DNA of 64,000 nucleotides from Urechis unicinctus (Eukaryota; Annelida; Polychaeta; Xenopneusta; Urechidae), in contig CM067354.1 in the NCBI GenBank assembly GCA_034190875.2, forward strand, positions 53,070,897 through 53,134,896, in the 5' to 3' direction. The position numbers and the translations under genes are program-made. The notes below the pieces were generated by a model that was given only the letters and a program-made list of their open reading frames with translations, made no database searches and had not been told where the DNA came from. Below, piece after piece: positions 13,701 through 26,385 of the stretch; within the stretch, counting starts at the first letter, position 1, and each line of letters starts with the position of its first letter.

Positions 13701-15772
13701 ATTAGTAGGCAACATGTTGGGTGCGAGTTTTGTTCCTCTAATGCTGTATAAAATCCATCATGACGTATTATAATAGCGGGTGTTCTGCCAATATGCAAAA
13801 CTGAGCATAAACCTGTAATTTACTATCAATCACGCCAACTCTAATAATCAATGCGTTTGACTAAGCAAATCCTTAATTGTACATCATGCATTTGGGTTTT
13901 GCGCTTTGTATCTGACAGTTTTTGTCTGAGCCAACTGCTTGGCAAACCAATGATTAATACGATTTGCATGGTTGATTGCACGACAGCTGTCTGGCCTAGA
14001 GGGGCGTGAAATTCAATGAACTACTACAGTGTCGGCCAAATACATGAGGTGGATTGAGTAAATTACTATTTGATAGACAGTTCGACGCCACAGCTATTCC
14101 TTGCACGCTCTTTTTTCACTCCTTATCCCCGGATGTTTGCAAGGTATGGCTGATCCTTCCCATACACGGGTCCCTAGCCATACCGCAATCTGTTCCAACA
14201 CGCAAACTAAACAGTATTTGGCTCGTCCGGTGTCTGACACATGCACATCAACAGAGTGTAGTTATTTGCATGATTTAGCTGGTTATTCACCTGGCACCAT
14301 CAGCCTGAAACACGACGCAAGTTTATATCTTACCTATCGTATCGTATCTAGTATATCGTGGCTAATCTGACTCACTTAACTTAATTCTTATTGCCCTAAT
14401 TATAGTTTAATTTGCACATTTTGCGACGTGCCGAGTGTTGTAAATTATTACGCTTGCAAATGCGATTACATCATGCGTTTCACTTAGATTTCAGCGGGCA
14501 ATTACTAATAACGGTCCAGTGATATGATTTTCAGCTTTGCAAACATATTCGCCAATTTGTTGCATTCTCGCTGCGACCACAAGCTTCGTCAAGGTATTGT
14601 TGACTATTAAACCATCACCTGAGAACGCAGCATAAATTAACAACATATCAATGCTTTTCTATTACAAACGTTGCGACACACCTTCTCCAGGGTACCTACA
14701 TGCTGTTATATTATCTCTGTTATAAGCACAAAGTCATATACGTTATGCTGCTTTTGTCATAGATTGAATGTTTGAATTTGTTTCGATCGTTTCTACCTTT
14801 AAAGATTTGCATTAATAATGATAATAATAATAAAGCAGTGTTGTTCAAGATTGTGTGCGGTCTATTCTCTCTCTTTCGTTTGCTTGCATAACGCCAAATG
14901 CTACTTGCAGACGCATTGCTTTATATGTCTCATCACCAATATGATGTTCTGCTGTTCAATAACCTTTTTGGGTCTCTTCTCATTTATTCCATGTAGAACA
15001 TCATCTGCACGGAACACTTACCGAGTGAAATGCAAATAATTGCGAGCATAATGTCAGTGTCCATGTCCTAATGATTCACTAATAATACAATAATTTGTGA
15101 ATGTAGGTGGCTTTGTGTCAATAATGGTAATGGCTATTCTTTCCAAATCGTCACATAATGCGACCACCAAATGTAGTACGATATGCAGTACGATATGAGG
15201 TACACTAAACACACAAGCATATTTTGGATAACTGTCCTATGTAGGTTTTCATTTGTTGTAAAGAAATTAGAATGAACGAAAAGGAACTAATGTCATATTT
15301 TGTTAACTTTCATCGGTCAAATGCAATGTTGGATTATACAATGATTATTTGCATAGCGAATTAAATTTTTAGCAACCCATAAGCAAAGAATGAGTAAAAC
15401 GATGAGATATGTCTTAGTCTTATGTCTTGCTAAGGTAAAGGATTGATAAATTCGATTTTGAACTACCGACGCAGATGCAGTCTGTGCGAAAGAAATTTAC
15501 TTCACTCGGCAGATGACAGTAATGAGAGGGTGACTTATGTAGATCTGTGGATTTTGTTTCAAATAAATCATATCACATCATCGCACCTGTTCTGTCTTAT
15601 TTCATAGAGAAACCCTCATACATGTCAATGATTGATTGGGTGGGATTACGGTGGAGGACAGAGGAATCCCATCAACGGGCGAATTAACGCCTAAAATACA
15701 CCTCCATAAGCACACATACATATATACACAAGCGATAACAACCATGTATGATTATTGGCATATATATTAAAA
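10701..15772 (+). repeat. Segment B0, older diverged single copy of the ~5.7-kb unit
   Basis: The segment starts at a block with ACGGTCTCAATGTAGTCTAAG (10,711), as do units B1-B4, and runs collinearly with them to a TATATATTAAAATG tail near 15,770. Further anchors are GCATTTGGGTTTTG near 13,889, TAGACAGTTCGACGCCACAG near 14,074, an AATAAT-rich tract near 14,815 and CACTCGGCAGATGAC near 15,504. Divergence from B1-B4 is far greater than among those units, so this copy predates the amplification. A 138-codon frame at 11,069-11,485 is open here, but the aligned positions in B1-B4 carry stops and frameshifts, so I do not call it a gene. Confidence 0.88.
13117..13133. repeat. 17-bp perfect palindrome (8-bp arms, 1-bp centre)
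   Basis: The sequence CGCGCATGCCATGCGCG has two 8-bp inverted arms around a single C. It is unusually CpG-rich for this AT-rich locus. The aligned positions in B2-B4 are only weakly palindromic, so it is private to B0. Confidence 0.8.
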
Positions 15773-18700
15773 TGAACGCATTGCAAAGTGTTATAAAAAT
15801 GAAACAGACCAATGAAAATAGGAATTTACTTAACGTCATTTGTCTGCTTCAGTGCAGTGTGATGCAGGTACTGTCGGTACTTTTTCACTTTTCCATACTA
15901 GCGACACAGTGTTTTTGTCAAATGACTTGACACAGGAGAGAGGTACGCGTGTATTAAAGTTGTGTTGTTTTTATGGTTTTTGTTTTTTTGCATAGTTTAT
16001 TTTTGCTTCTGGACATACTAGGGGCAATTGGCCTTTTCCTCGATATTAAGGTATTAATTCCTTCGACTGAATACCTTTTTGTAAATAGGAATGTAATCTA
16101 CGCCTGCTTTATTGTAATGATATCTCTCGTTTGCATGAAAGGTCCGAAATATATTCTCGTTTGCAAAGTTCACATTATATGCTAGCTTGAAGATGATAAA
16201 CGTGAATATTTCATTCAGTTCTTTGCGTCAATTTATCGTCTGTCGTGCCTGAAGAGAAGTTTTGAATGTTCGGATTTTAGTGTAAATTGTGCATTAAAAT
16301 TCGTATAATTGAATATATATTTCCCCTCCTGAACGACAGCCAGCTTTTGCAATGACATATCGACTCTTCACTGCATGACAAATACTCAATTCGATAACCG
16401 CAGTCATCCACGAAATCAAAGCATCGCCATGTGGTGAGATCAAAATATGCGTGAGACGGTAACTTGTCTTGCTTTTATCCTAGCCCTGGGACCGGAAATT
16501 ACAAGTCATTACTTCTATCTCCCTATCCTTTGAACATTATACCGTAATGCCTGAATTCAGTACTTACAGCAAGCACTGCACGGTTTTGCAATTTCAACCA
16601 CCATGAAACATCAGTCCCTTAGGAGATGAAACCACTGTCTTTTGAAATGCAGTTTATTTCACAAGTTAAAGGATCTTCAAACAAGTTTACTGAAACTGGT
16701 CATTGCAATAAAGTTTGAGATCCACGATGCCCTCATATCATTCAGTGAAATACCAACTAGGAGCTAATGTGCTTACACGAGCTGCAGTTACTTGCAAGTA
16801 TTGGTGTAAAAATGACTTTAATTGCTCCACCAGATGCGTAACTATTTCACAGGATAAGACTATATAACTTTAATGGTGTGTAAACAAGGCATGATGAAAG
16901 CTACTTTTGAGATGAATCGACTTGGTATCAATGCAATCTAATTACAATACGCCACAGGCTATGCTTTGGGAAAATGTGCTACTTTGCCTTGGCTGTATAT
17001 GCCACGAAGAGCGGCTACGAAGCATAATTATATTTTTGACAGGCTCGATGATATTAAAAGTTGCCCTTTGATATTAATATAGGTAAGGAATAAAAACGAC
17101 AACTGATGCTAGACCCCCAATATTCAACAGCACGTGATTACGAGCGTCAGTTGCTAAATATCAAATAGGATCATCTCAAACTATCATGCTTTGAAATGTG
17201 ACCCTTACCTGGTCCGCATTAATCATTGGTTCCTTTTGGTAGTTGGTGATAAATTCTCTGAGCTTTGATGCTTGTGCGAGCGGAACATCAAATGAATGTT
17301 TCTAAAAATATATTTTTTGCAACTCGTCGTCAGTATATTTTCGTCGAAATTCTACGCCAAAAGCGTTTGATATGATATGCCTTTACATATCGTGGTCTAA
17401 TTGAGTTTTATAATACATCACCTTCTATGCATATATAAGTGACGAGTTTGGGTCTACTGTGGATGACTCATGAATTGTACATGTCTACCGACTATCGAGT
17501 AAGCCATGTCAACAGCAGCAGCGCATTGTTTATTGGACTGCGTGGTTTGATTCTACTAAGACTTCCTAAGGATTGTGCTTTGTCTTATCGATTGATCATT
17601 CAAACGAATACGGGAAACGCAAATATCACTAGCCAATGAAATATGTACATATGGCAACCACTAAACAATGCCTAGGCGTAATAAGTTTAATGAAAATGTC
17701 GATTGTATAATAACACTGTTTGTTTACCGGTAAGAACATACATCAGCTGAGCAATATATTTGTAACTTAATTCGCCTGAGGCCTAATTTTGCACACAACA
17801 TATCATAATGCAGTTAATCTTTGCTTCATTATTATTTCATTGGTTGCAAACAATCTCGTAGAGCATTACAAAATTTTGTGCAGAAGAAATGATTAGCCTT
17901 TTAATTGTTCAATCGGGCGATCTGTATTAATTAGTGCATTTTACGCATTTGGCCTAGAAGAATGTTGGAAATAGTGTAGTTGTTAACGCGACGTGCCGTG
18001 TATTTGCAGCATTATATCGTAAGCAGTACTCGATAAATAGCTATATGTTAGTACAACAAATTGATAGCAATCATTTTTTTGCTGTTGTCATGTATGTGTT
18101 TTGGCAATTACCCATGGAAACCTCTAATATTGTGAACCAAAGTTAGCAATACACGTTTGCTAATTATGTATTCTGCTCAATGCAGTCATTCTCGCCTTAT
18201 ATGTTTTTATATCTTGGTATATATTGTCCACTTTCGATCAGCGGATGGTCTTGATATAAGGATAGTTATCGTCATTCCTGGCACTCGTTTTGTTCGACAT
18301 AATGTCAGTCGCATTTCCATGGAAAACCATTGTAAAGGAGGCAATCATGCAATTAATAACAACCAGTTATATGTTGTAAGCTATATTTGTCAGATAAAGA
18401 CGGATTGGTCCGTTAAGGCTTTGCTTACAATATATACTGAGTTAAATACCATCGTGTATATGTAGATTGTATGGTATGCTGCTCGACATCAACATCCAGT
18501 GGTGTGTTTACCTGGATCTGTTACATCTGCCAGGATACATTTGATATTTATATGACAACTGTTCGGAATGCTTAGACTCAGGCATAAAGCTACTCTATCT
18601 GGAAATCTTCCTTGACGACATATCCCTGGTTAACTTTTAAACTGCTAATTAGCTGGAAGTCATCACCGCCATATACAGAATTAATTTAAATTTAACTAGA

Positions 18701-19314
18701 TAGCATTGACGATGAAGCGTATCCTAGCTTTATTGGTGACAAAATGTGGTTTGCCATATTAGTGTGCTAATACTATACTAATGTCTTACATTAGCCAAGT
18801 CGAACATCAAGCCTAAGGAAATGTAATGCAGCATGAAAAGACGCAGTTCACACTACTTCCTATTATTGTAGCACTTTCGATGTAATTTGTTGAATAACCA
18901 TCACTTAAGCATGACGTTGTTACTTTAATGCAGATTGCAAACGCTAGTGGCTGCATAGCACAATTATATTGGACTGCTTGAAAACGGAATGTACTTCCTC
19001 ACCAAGCAATCGAGTAACGCCCTATATAACATGCCCATTTGTCTGTCTCCCTTACCATTCAAACAGAGTCTATACAATTGACTTGTTCTATTAGAACCGA
19101 CGTGCAGCTTGGCTTCGACACAAGCCAATTAGTGGAAATTATCTGCAAGCAAAAAGTTGGAGTTAGAATAATAGCTATGTGTTGCTTCAATTCTATATGT
19201 GATCATTGCTACATATTGCTGCTGCGATATTGACTGCATTAATTCGCTTTGGGTTTTGTATCACGGCTGTTAAAAACAAATAGTGACGGCAGTGTTGCAT
19301 CACAGTTTTGATGT
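15773..19314 (+). repeat. Segment C0, older copy of the right flank of the array
   Basis: The segment aligns with C1 (44,715-47,860). Matching blocks include GCAGTGTGATGCA near 15,855 and 44,782, GAGACGGTAACTTGTCTTGC near 16,452 and 45,292 (one mismatch), and GCCAAGTCGAACATCAAGCC at 18,794 and 47,708. Within C0 there is further, weaker similarity to the end of segment A plus the left part of the B unit. For example, the ATATTCAACAGCACGTGATTACGAGC block near 17,120 matches ATATTCAACAGTACTTTATCACGAGC near 22,765. C therefore looks like an ancient paralogue of A-end plus B-left. No gene is recognised. Confidence 0.82.
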
Positions 19315-22300
19315 TTTTCTAAGCAGACCAAGGGATTTTGGGACCTATTAAAATTGCGAGAACGGGCAGTTAGATATGGAGCATAAATAGTGGATAACAA
19401 AGATAACACCGCACATAATGTTCTCTGATTATATCCTGTTACCATCAAATGATACATGAATAGATTATATTTTTATTAGATTACGACCCATAAAGACAGA
19501 AAAGCAATGTTTATATGGCCATGAAAACAGGGTGTTTCGAAGGCAGAGTCGGTTAATATCGATCTGGCGCAGATGTCGTATCGTTCATCATTTGGACCTG
19601 GCATGGCTCTGCAGAGAAGCTGTACGTATAACTATATTTCATTGCTAACGACCCCATAGTGTTTGTCATGTTATGTTACCACGAATGTCAAGCGAAATCC
19701 ATACACCCAAACCTATCATGCGGCACGGAAACAATAAATTAATTTACGTAAGCGTATACTCTCAACAACCCATGGCAAATATCTACGACAAACATAGCGA
19801 TAGAGGAATCGGGAAGTATATAGCTTTCAAACAATGCATTAGTACTCTAATTGTTGCTGGACATGCTGCTTCGCTCCATGATAAAAAGCAACTAAATGTT
19901 CCTCTTATGACAGATCCAAAGATTAGAGAGGATTGGAAGAGATAAGCGTATCAGTGATTCTTTATTTGGTGATACGGTGTAAACATGAATAAATATTCAA
20001 ACGAAATTAGCGATCATTCTAATTCATGTTATTCTTTATCAACACTGTCAAACACGCGGAATATGTTTGTCTAGTTTATACAAATTAAGCCCATTTGAGG
20101 CACACGTGTCCACAATGCCTTAAAAGTAACTCAAACCATTATGAACGATGTCTAATGGAATGTATTATTAGTTTTGATATTAATGTTGCGAGCAAGCCTC
20201 AAGCGGTAACCTCGAGTCATCAAATGTGGTGCAAAAATAGCCGTCGCTAGGCGCTTATTATGTGAACTTTGAGATAGCCTGCTGAAGTAACATATCCTTT
20301 ATAACTACCTGTGTGTTTACTTCTGCTTAGAGCAGAAAAATTAAGTAAATGGTAATATTGATCATAACGTAGCACCAAGAACCCACCATCATCGTATACA
20401 AATACAGCTTGCCGGGATTTGCGCCGATGATGATATTTGCGGACATATGTTTATTTACTTAGTCAGGGCGGGAGTAACAAGTTATCATACTGCAACCAAA
20501 GTAGTCTTATAACCATATATGCTATGCTTTGCCGGGAATCTCCTCTATTTTTATATTCTTTCTTCAGATTTTCATCCTAACATGGTCAATGACAAGTCGT
20601 CTTAGCACTTGCACAGACGTCCGATGAGTAGTGTGATTTATCGTTCATTCATATAAACGACCTCCCGTGGTGTTACTATCCAAGTTTTAATCTATCAAAT
20701 TACACGTATGCTCAAATCTATTTATAGCTGGTTGCATGCAACAACTACAACAACATCATCTGTTCAGGCGTCACTACGTGTTAGTCATAACATGATGGAT
20801 CGACAGATTTGACACGAGACTATGTCATAGACTATCGAATGATCAATTAGTGTCTGGGTGATTCGAGTTAAGCTCTGAAGTGTGTATCAATGTCAACTAT
20901 TCTTATGAAGACCGTCACCTTACGATTCATCAATGTCACTAGGTTGTCTGTTTTGAACAGAATTCAAGTCAGCCGTCATATATTCACTCATATTCATAAA
21001 AACCATTTTGGAAGAATATTTCTTTGCCAAATTACGCACTAAATGGGCCTGATCCTTCAATAACCTGAGGATGAATATATCTAATACAACGCTCTCGTTG
21101 TTACTCATGTTGAACAAATTTTTTCTTCTTTGGAAAGCGAGCATTTCTCCATTTCTCTTTTATTTCATCGATATCTGTACTAGTTACACTCGTCTTTCGT
21201 TTTAACAGGTAGACCGATGATGTCGAATAACGCATCAAATCGAGCTTATCTAGCTATTCCTCTCTGTGAATTTCATCATCGGCGATTAGGGTATCGTTCT
21301 TTACTTAACAAAGATTTCAACAAATAAGCGGTGTGCCCAATACAGTATATTGATTAACAATTAAGTACTGACGGGTCCCAAAGTTGCGAATCAAAGTCAG
21401 CAATATACTGTTTGTTTTCTATTACAAACTCCATTAAAATCGTTATAATCCAATAAGGGTTTAATGCATTCACCGTGGCGTTTATTTATCGACGACATGC
21501 GCTATATGGTAGCTTGGTTTCATCTTCCCAGACCGACGAAATGTAGTGTTAAAAAATGCTTATGTTGTAACACTTGCAACTTGTTGAATACCAATTACTT
21601 TAGTGTGCCATAGAATTGACGTGAGTGGCTATAGTGTTCGGACACAGAGTATAATTATTTATCCAATTACTTAAAAGCGGTATGAGACTTCCAATAATGG
21701 CTGTGACGCGTGCATTAATGTATTTTCCACAATAAATACAACTATATACATGGTTGATAAGATATTTACTAAGTGTCTCTTTGTTCTTCCATTGAATGTG
21801 TACAATTAGCAAAGCAACGAAGCACATACCACTACCAACCGCTAAGCAAAATCACCATTTGTTGGTACAACTACAATCGGAATAATACAGGATTTAGCTG
21901 TGAATAAAAGCATGTATGTCCCTTGTGTATACCATCAGCGAGTAATGCACGTTGTAACTTCCAATGCTTCCAAAGGTTGCTGAACTAGGACAATATGTAG
22001 GCATGCTAACGTTCTTTGCCGATGTTACATATAATATGCGTAATGCCCCGCCGATTGATTGTTTATATACTATAGTATTAAATAGCTAACTGTGACAATC
22101 CATTTTCCTAACTATATCGTATATATTTTAATATTAATTGCATATTAAATGTGCACTTTGTACCCTCATTCTTCTGCTTAATTGATAACACATTTATGAT
22201 TCACCACTGACAATATTTTACATTTGAAGACCGTGGCGATGAGAATGAATTTTCTTCTTCAAGTTGTATATCTGCTTCTCTCAAAAAAACTGTTGTGACT

Positions 22301-22382
22301 CTCAGTCAGAAGTACAGATTTTATTTTATGAGAAGGCATTGATTAAGAAAACAATAGCCGGGTTTTGAGCTGAAGTGACATT
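19315..22382 (+). repeat. Segment A1, immediate left flank of the four-unit array
   Basis: This is the diverged partner of A0. Its last ~320 bp (about 22,060-22,380) also resemble an internal part of the adjoining unit B1 (about 23,555-23,860): both have GCTAACTGTG, then a TCATTCT..TGCTTA block, then CGTGG and finally GATTAA(A)GAAAACA-like sequence. An older duplication of about 1.5 kb is therefore nested inside. The block at about 20,360-21,145 is absent from A0 and shows no terminal inverted repeats that would mark it as a DNA transposon. Open frames are short and unrecognised. Confidence 0.82.
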
Positions 22383-24637
22383 GAAACAACCAACGGTCTC
22401 AATGTAGTCTAAGTAAAATACACCGCAGGCTATGTTTTGGACTTAATGTGCTATATTGTCCTGTATAAAGGTGAGAGGGAAGTGGGATGGTAATAGGTAT
22501 TGTATATGTTTCGTTGTCGAATAAAGTGACCAAGATTGGTAATTGTATTATGCGTTTTAAGGTAAGGTTGATTACCTTGAGATATCCCAGCATCGTATGC
22601 GCCATGGAGAGCTGTTTACTTGTGGTCAAGCATACTTATTACAGGGCGAAACCTCAGAATCGTTGGTCTTGAAAGGCTCGAACGAAATAGAAGAGGTTAA
22701 ACTTTTACCTTTTGATATTGGTATGGGTAAGGAATGAAAACGAACGCTTACTGTATGTCTCTGATATTCAACAGTACTTTATCACGAGCATCAGTTGCTT
22801 AATATCAAAGAGGATCATCACAAGCCACCATATTCAGAAATGCAAACCTTACCTCGTCCGGAAAATAAATGGTTCCCGATTTGTGCTTGGTCATTTATTA
22901 ACTGTGATTTGATGGTTTTTCAAGTTGAACATTAAATGTCAACCACCGGTCTCGAAAGAAAGCTGAACTGAGTCTGAAAATATATTCCTTTGGAACTACT
23001 AATCCGTATATTGTTGGACCAGAATTCAAAGAGATTTGTATCATTTTTGCTACCATATAACTTATTTTCATTGGCATACGCAACTATTGTTTCCTTTGAT
23101 ACGCGATTCCAGACCATAGCGTGGTTGTGTTATACAATGGATGGAACTGTGCATCTTAATACTGAGAGGCGTATTTGCTGAAATGCAGTATTACACCTAT
23201 TACTTTGAGGGAGTAATACATTCTGACTTGTCCTGTACTGGAATGCAAATTTGCCTATTTCGCATTATGCAAACAACAGTATCATTCGTAATAAAAACTT
23301 CATTCAGGAACGGGGCAAGTAGTGGGTAAACCGTGTATAACTTACGTGTTGTATGTTTATAACGCCTATCTGGTAAGTCATATAAACAGCAAAAACGCAT
23401 TGCGTATTGGTTTTTCAGGATTGTGACATGTTTTGTCAATAAATTAAGCAGTCGAATACGGGAAAGGCACTGCATCTATTACAACATGAAATGTACATTT
23501 GGCATGATAATGACTTATGTGAGTGATACATCAAATATGCGCAAAGTGCCGCCATATACTATATAATTAAAAAGCTAACTGTGCCAATTCATTTCTCTTC
23601 ACTGTGTTTAATATTATAATAGAAATTATAGTATTAAAGGTGCTCTTCATTCTCTTGCTTATTTGTTATTACATTTTAGATTTATCTGCTCCACTGATAA
23701 TAGCTTCAATTCGAATTTCGTGGTTGCGCAGAATATGAATTAAATACTACAATTGGTAACACTTCATCTCATTAGACGCTGTTTTTTGATCTCATTATAC
23801 AAAAAGAAGTCCAGTTTTGTTTGTTTTAGAGAAGCAATTGATTAAAGAAACAAGGTCATGCTACAGGGAACATTCTGCGTCATTGCAATGGGCACGCCCA
23901 ATGCTTTGCTCTTATTCTGTTACATATAATGCCAGTCGCATTCCCTTGAAAAAGTGTTGGCGATGAGGCAATTATGTCATTATAAACCACCAGTTATATA
24001 TTCTTAACTATATTTGCCAAATAAAGACGGATTGGTCTGTAAATACTTTGATGACCAATATATCCTAACTAACTATAAAAATACCTTTTTGGATTGACAG
24101 GTGTGCTGCACTATACCAGCATCTAGTTGGGATCACGTTCTTCTGGTACTGTAAAACCTGCCACGATATGTTTGTTATTTAGACGAGAGCTGTTTGGATT
24201 TTTGAGACTCAGTTAACAGCACATCATACTGGAAATTATCCCTGACGACGTATCCCTACTTCACGATCAAACTTAAAATTAGCAGGAAGTCTTCACAGCT
24301 ATATATTTTATGGGTTAACCTTAGTTACATTTTTCTTTAGGGCATTGACTATGGAGTATATCCTAGCATTATTAATGAATGAGTTTGGTTTTTCTTGACA
24401 GAGCAGTAATTCCGCATGGAAGCATTTCTGTATAATAAAGGTCTCCTCGAGCATTATACTAAAACTGAAATAGTTAAATTGCTCAGTTTTAACCAGCAAT
24501 ATCTGAATTCCTATGCCTCTAGCAACATCGGGTTTATATTAGCGATGATACGATCGACGAGCTTTAAAATGCGCCACACGGCCGACTTGACAAGAATTTC
24601 ACGATATCTGCTAATCTTCACTTTCGGAATGGGTAAT

Positions 24638-24704
24638 ATGTGCATGATAGACACATTATGCATCGAATCTACTCTTCGATGTTATAAGCCTCAGTATTTT
24701 TAGG
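24638..24704 (+). other. Run of three short hairpin-forming motifs, repeated in each array unit
   Basis: Three inverted repeats follow one another: ATGTG..CACAT (24,638-24,656), CATCGAA-TCTACTC-TTCGATG (24,661-24,681; perfect 7-bp stem, 7-nt loop) and GCCT..AGGC with a T-rich loop (about 24,687-24,704). The middle hairpin is unchanged in B1-B4 (near 30,407, 36,138 and 41,858 in the later units). In B3 the first stem is one pair longer (GC added). I could not find the group in B0. Short stems like these can arise by chance in AT-rich DNA. Confidence 0.3.
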
Positions 24705-26355
24705 CGAACAGAATGATGTGGATATACAGCGGGGCTGTCTCCAACGATTAATTATGGGCATCAGCATGATACTAGTTTAAACTGCAGCATAAACGCGTAT
24801 TGAAATTTTAAAGTGAGCTCAGATGCTCCTTAGTCAAACAAACTTATGATCTTATACTGAGTGCTTATGTTACCGATCGCTTCCTTAATACCAGTCTCAA
24901 TTCATTTTGTGCAATCCGGCATTTGTTTGCCGTCTGCGCTATGCCAGTTCTCCGGAAATAAATGCATAAAAACAGCATCATTTGTATGTGATGAACTTCC
25001 ATATGTAATTTGTTTTCCCTCGGTAACGTCACTAAATAGGGAAATGTCATTGTAATTACCGTCAACAAACCATGATCTTCATTAAACTCGTGAAAAGTTT
25101 CTTTATTAACGAAAATTTTCTCGTGTAGCACATAGACACAACAACATGCACCTGTTACTTTTTGGTGTCCTGTAACATCTTTTGACAATAGTGCCCGGTT
25201 TTGATAATCTTACATTAGGCAGTAGACTAAAGATCAAGGGAATTAACATAGCATAATAAATTCGGGTGCGAATTTCGGTTCCTCTAATGCTGTATAATAA
25301 TGGTAATGAAGTATTATAATCGCCGTTGTATTGCCAACATGCAAAACTGAACGTTTCCGGTTATTTACTACTAATCACGCCGACTCTAATAATAAATGCC
25401 TTTGACTAAGCAAATCCTTAACTGTACACCATGCATTTGGGTTTTGTGCTTTGCATAACTGACAGTTTTTGTCTGAGCCAACTGTTTCAGATTCTTGGCA
25501 AACCAATGTTCAATGCGATTTGCATGGTTGACTGCACGACAGGTGTCTGGCCTAGAACGTGCGTGAAATTCAATGCACGTCTACAGTGTCAGCAAAAAAA
25601 TATGAGGTGGAATGTGTAAATTACTATTCAATAGACAGTTTGACGCCACAGCTATTGCTTGCCATTCTTTGCACGCTCTTCATTCGCTGCTTATCGACGG
25701 AGGTTTGCAAGATATGGCTTATCCTTCCCATGCACCGGGTCCCTAGCCATAACCCCATCCGTTCCATCACGCGAACTAAGCAGTATTTAGCTCGTCTTGT
25801 GTCTGGCATATGCAGATAAACAGAGTGTAGTTATTTGCACGATTCAGCTGGTTACCACCTGAAACGCGACGCGAGTTTATATATGATCTATCGTATCTTT
25901 ATCTAGTATACTGTGCACTATCTGACTTAATTCTTATTATTCTGATTATAGCTTAATTGCACATATTGAAGTACAGAGTGTTGTAAATTAATATGTTTTG
26001 CAAATGAGATTATATCACCACTAGCGTATCACGGTCAAATAATATTTTCAAGTTTTGCAAGCAAATTCGGCAATTTGTAGCATTCTCTCTGCGACGAACA
26101 AGCTCTGTCAAAGTATTGTTGACAATGAAATCATCATCTGAGAAAGCAGCATAAATGAACTACGTATCAATGTTTCTAACATTTCAATTAATGTTTACAG
26201 TAAAGATAGTTCTTAAAACCCACCTGATCCGTGGTGCCTATATGCTGTTAAATTGTCTCTGTTATATGCATTAAATCATTTACACTTTATTCTGTTTGTG
26301 TCATAGATTGTATGTTTGAAATTTTTTCTATCGTTTCTACCTTTATAGATTTGCA

Positions 26356-26385
26356 ATAATAACAATAATGATAATAATAATAAAG
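26356..26385. repeat. Imperfect AAT/GATAAT microsatellite, conserved in the units
   Basis: A trinucleotide-rich tract of AATAAT, AACAAT, GATAAT and AATAAA type lies here. It recurs in B0 (about 14,815) and in B2, B3 and B4 (about 32,100, 37,842 and 43,564) with only small changes. It is one of the landmarks used to align the units. Confidence 0.7.

Noticed and set aside
20360-21145. DNA transposon insertion in A1
   Set aside because: No terminal inverted repeats, target duplication or transposase frame could be found.
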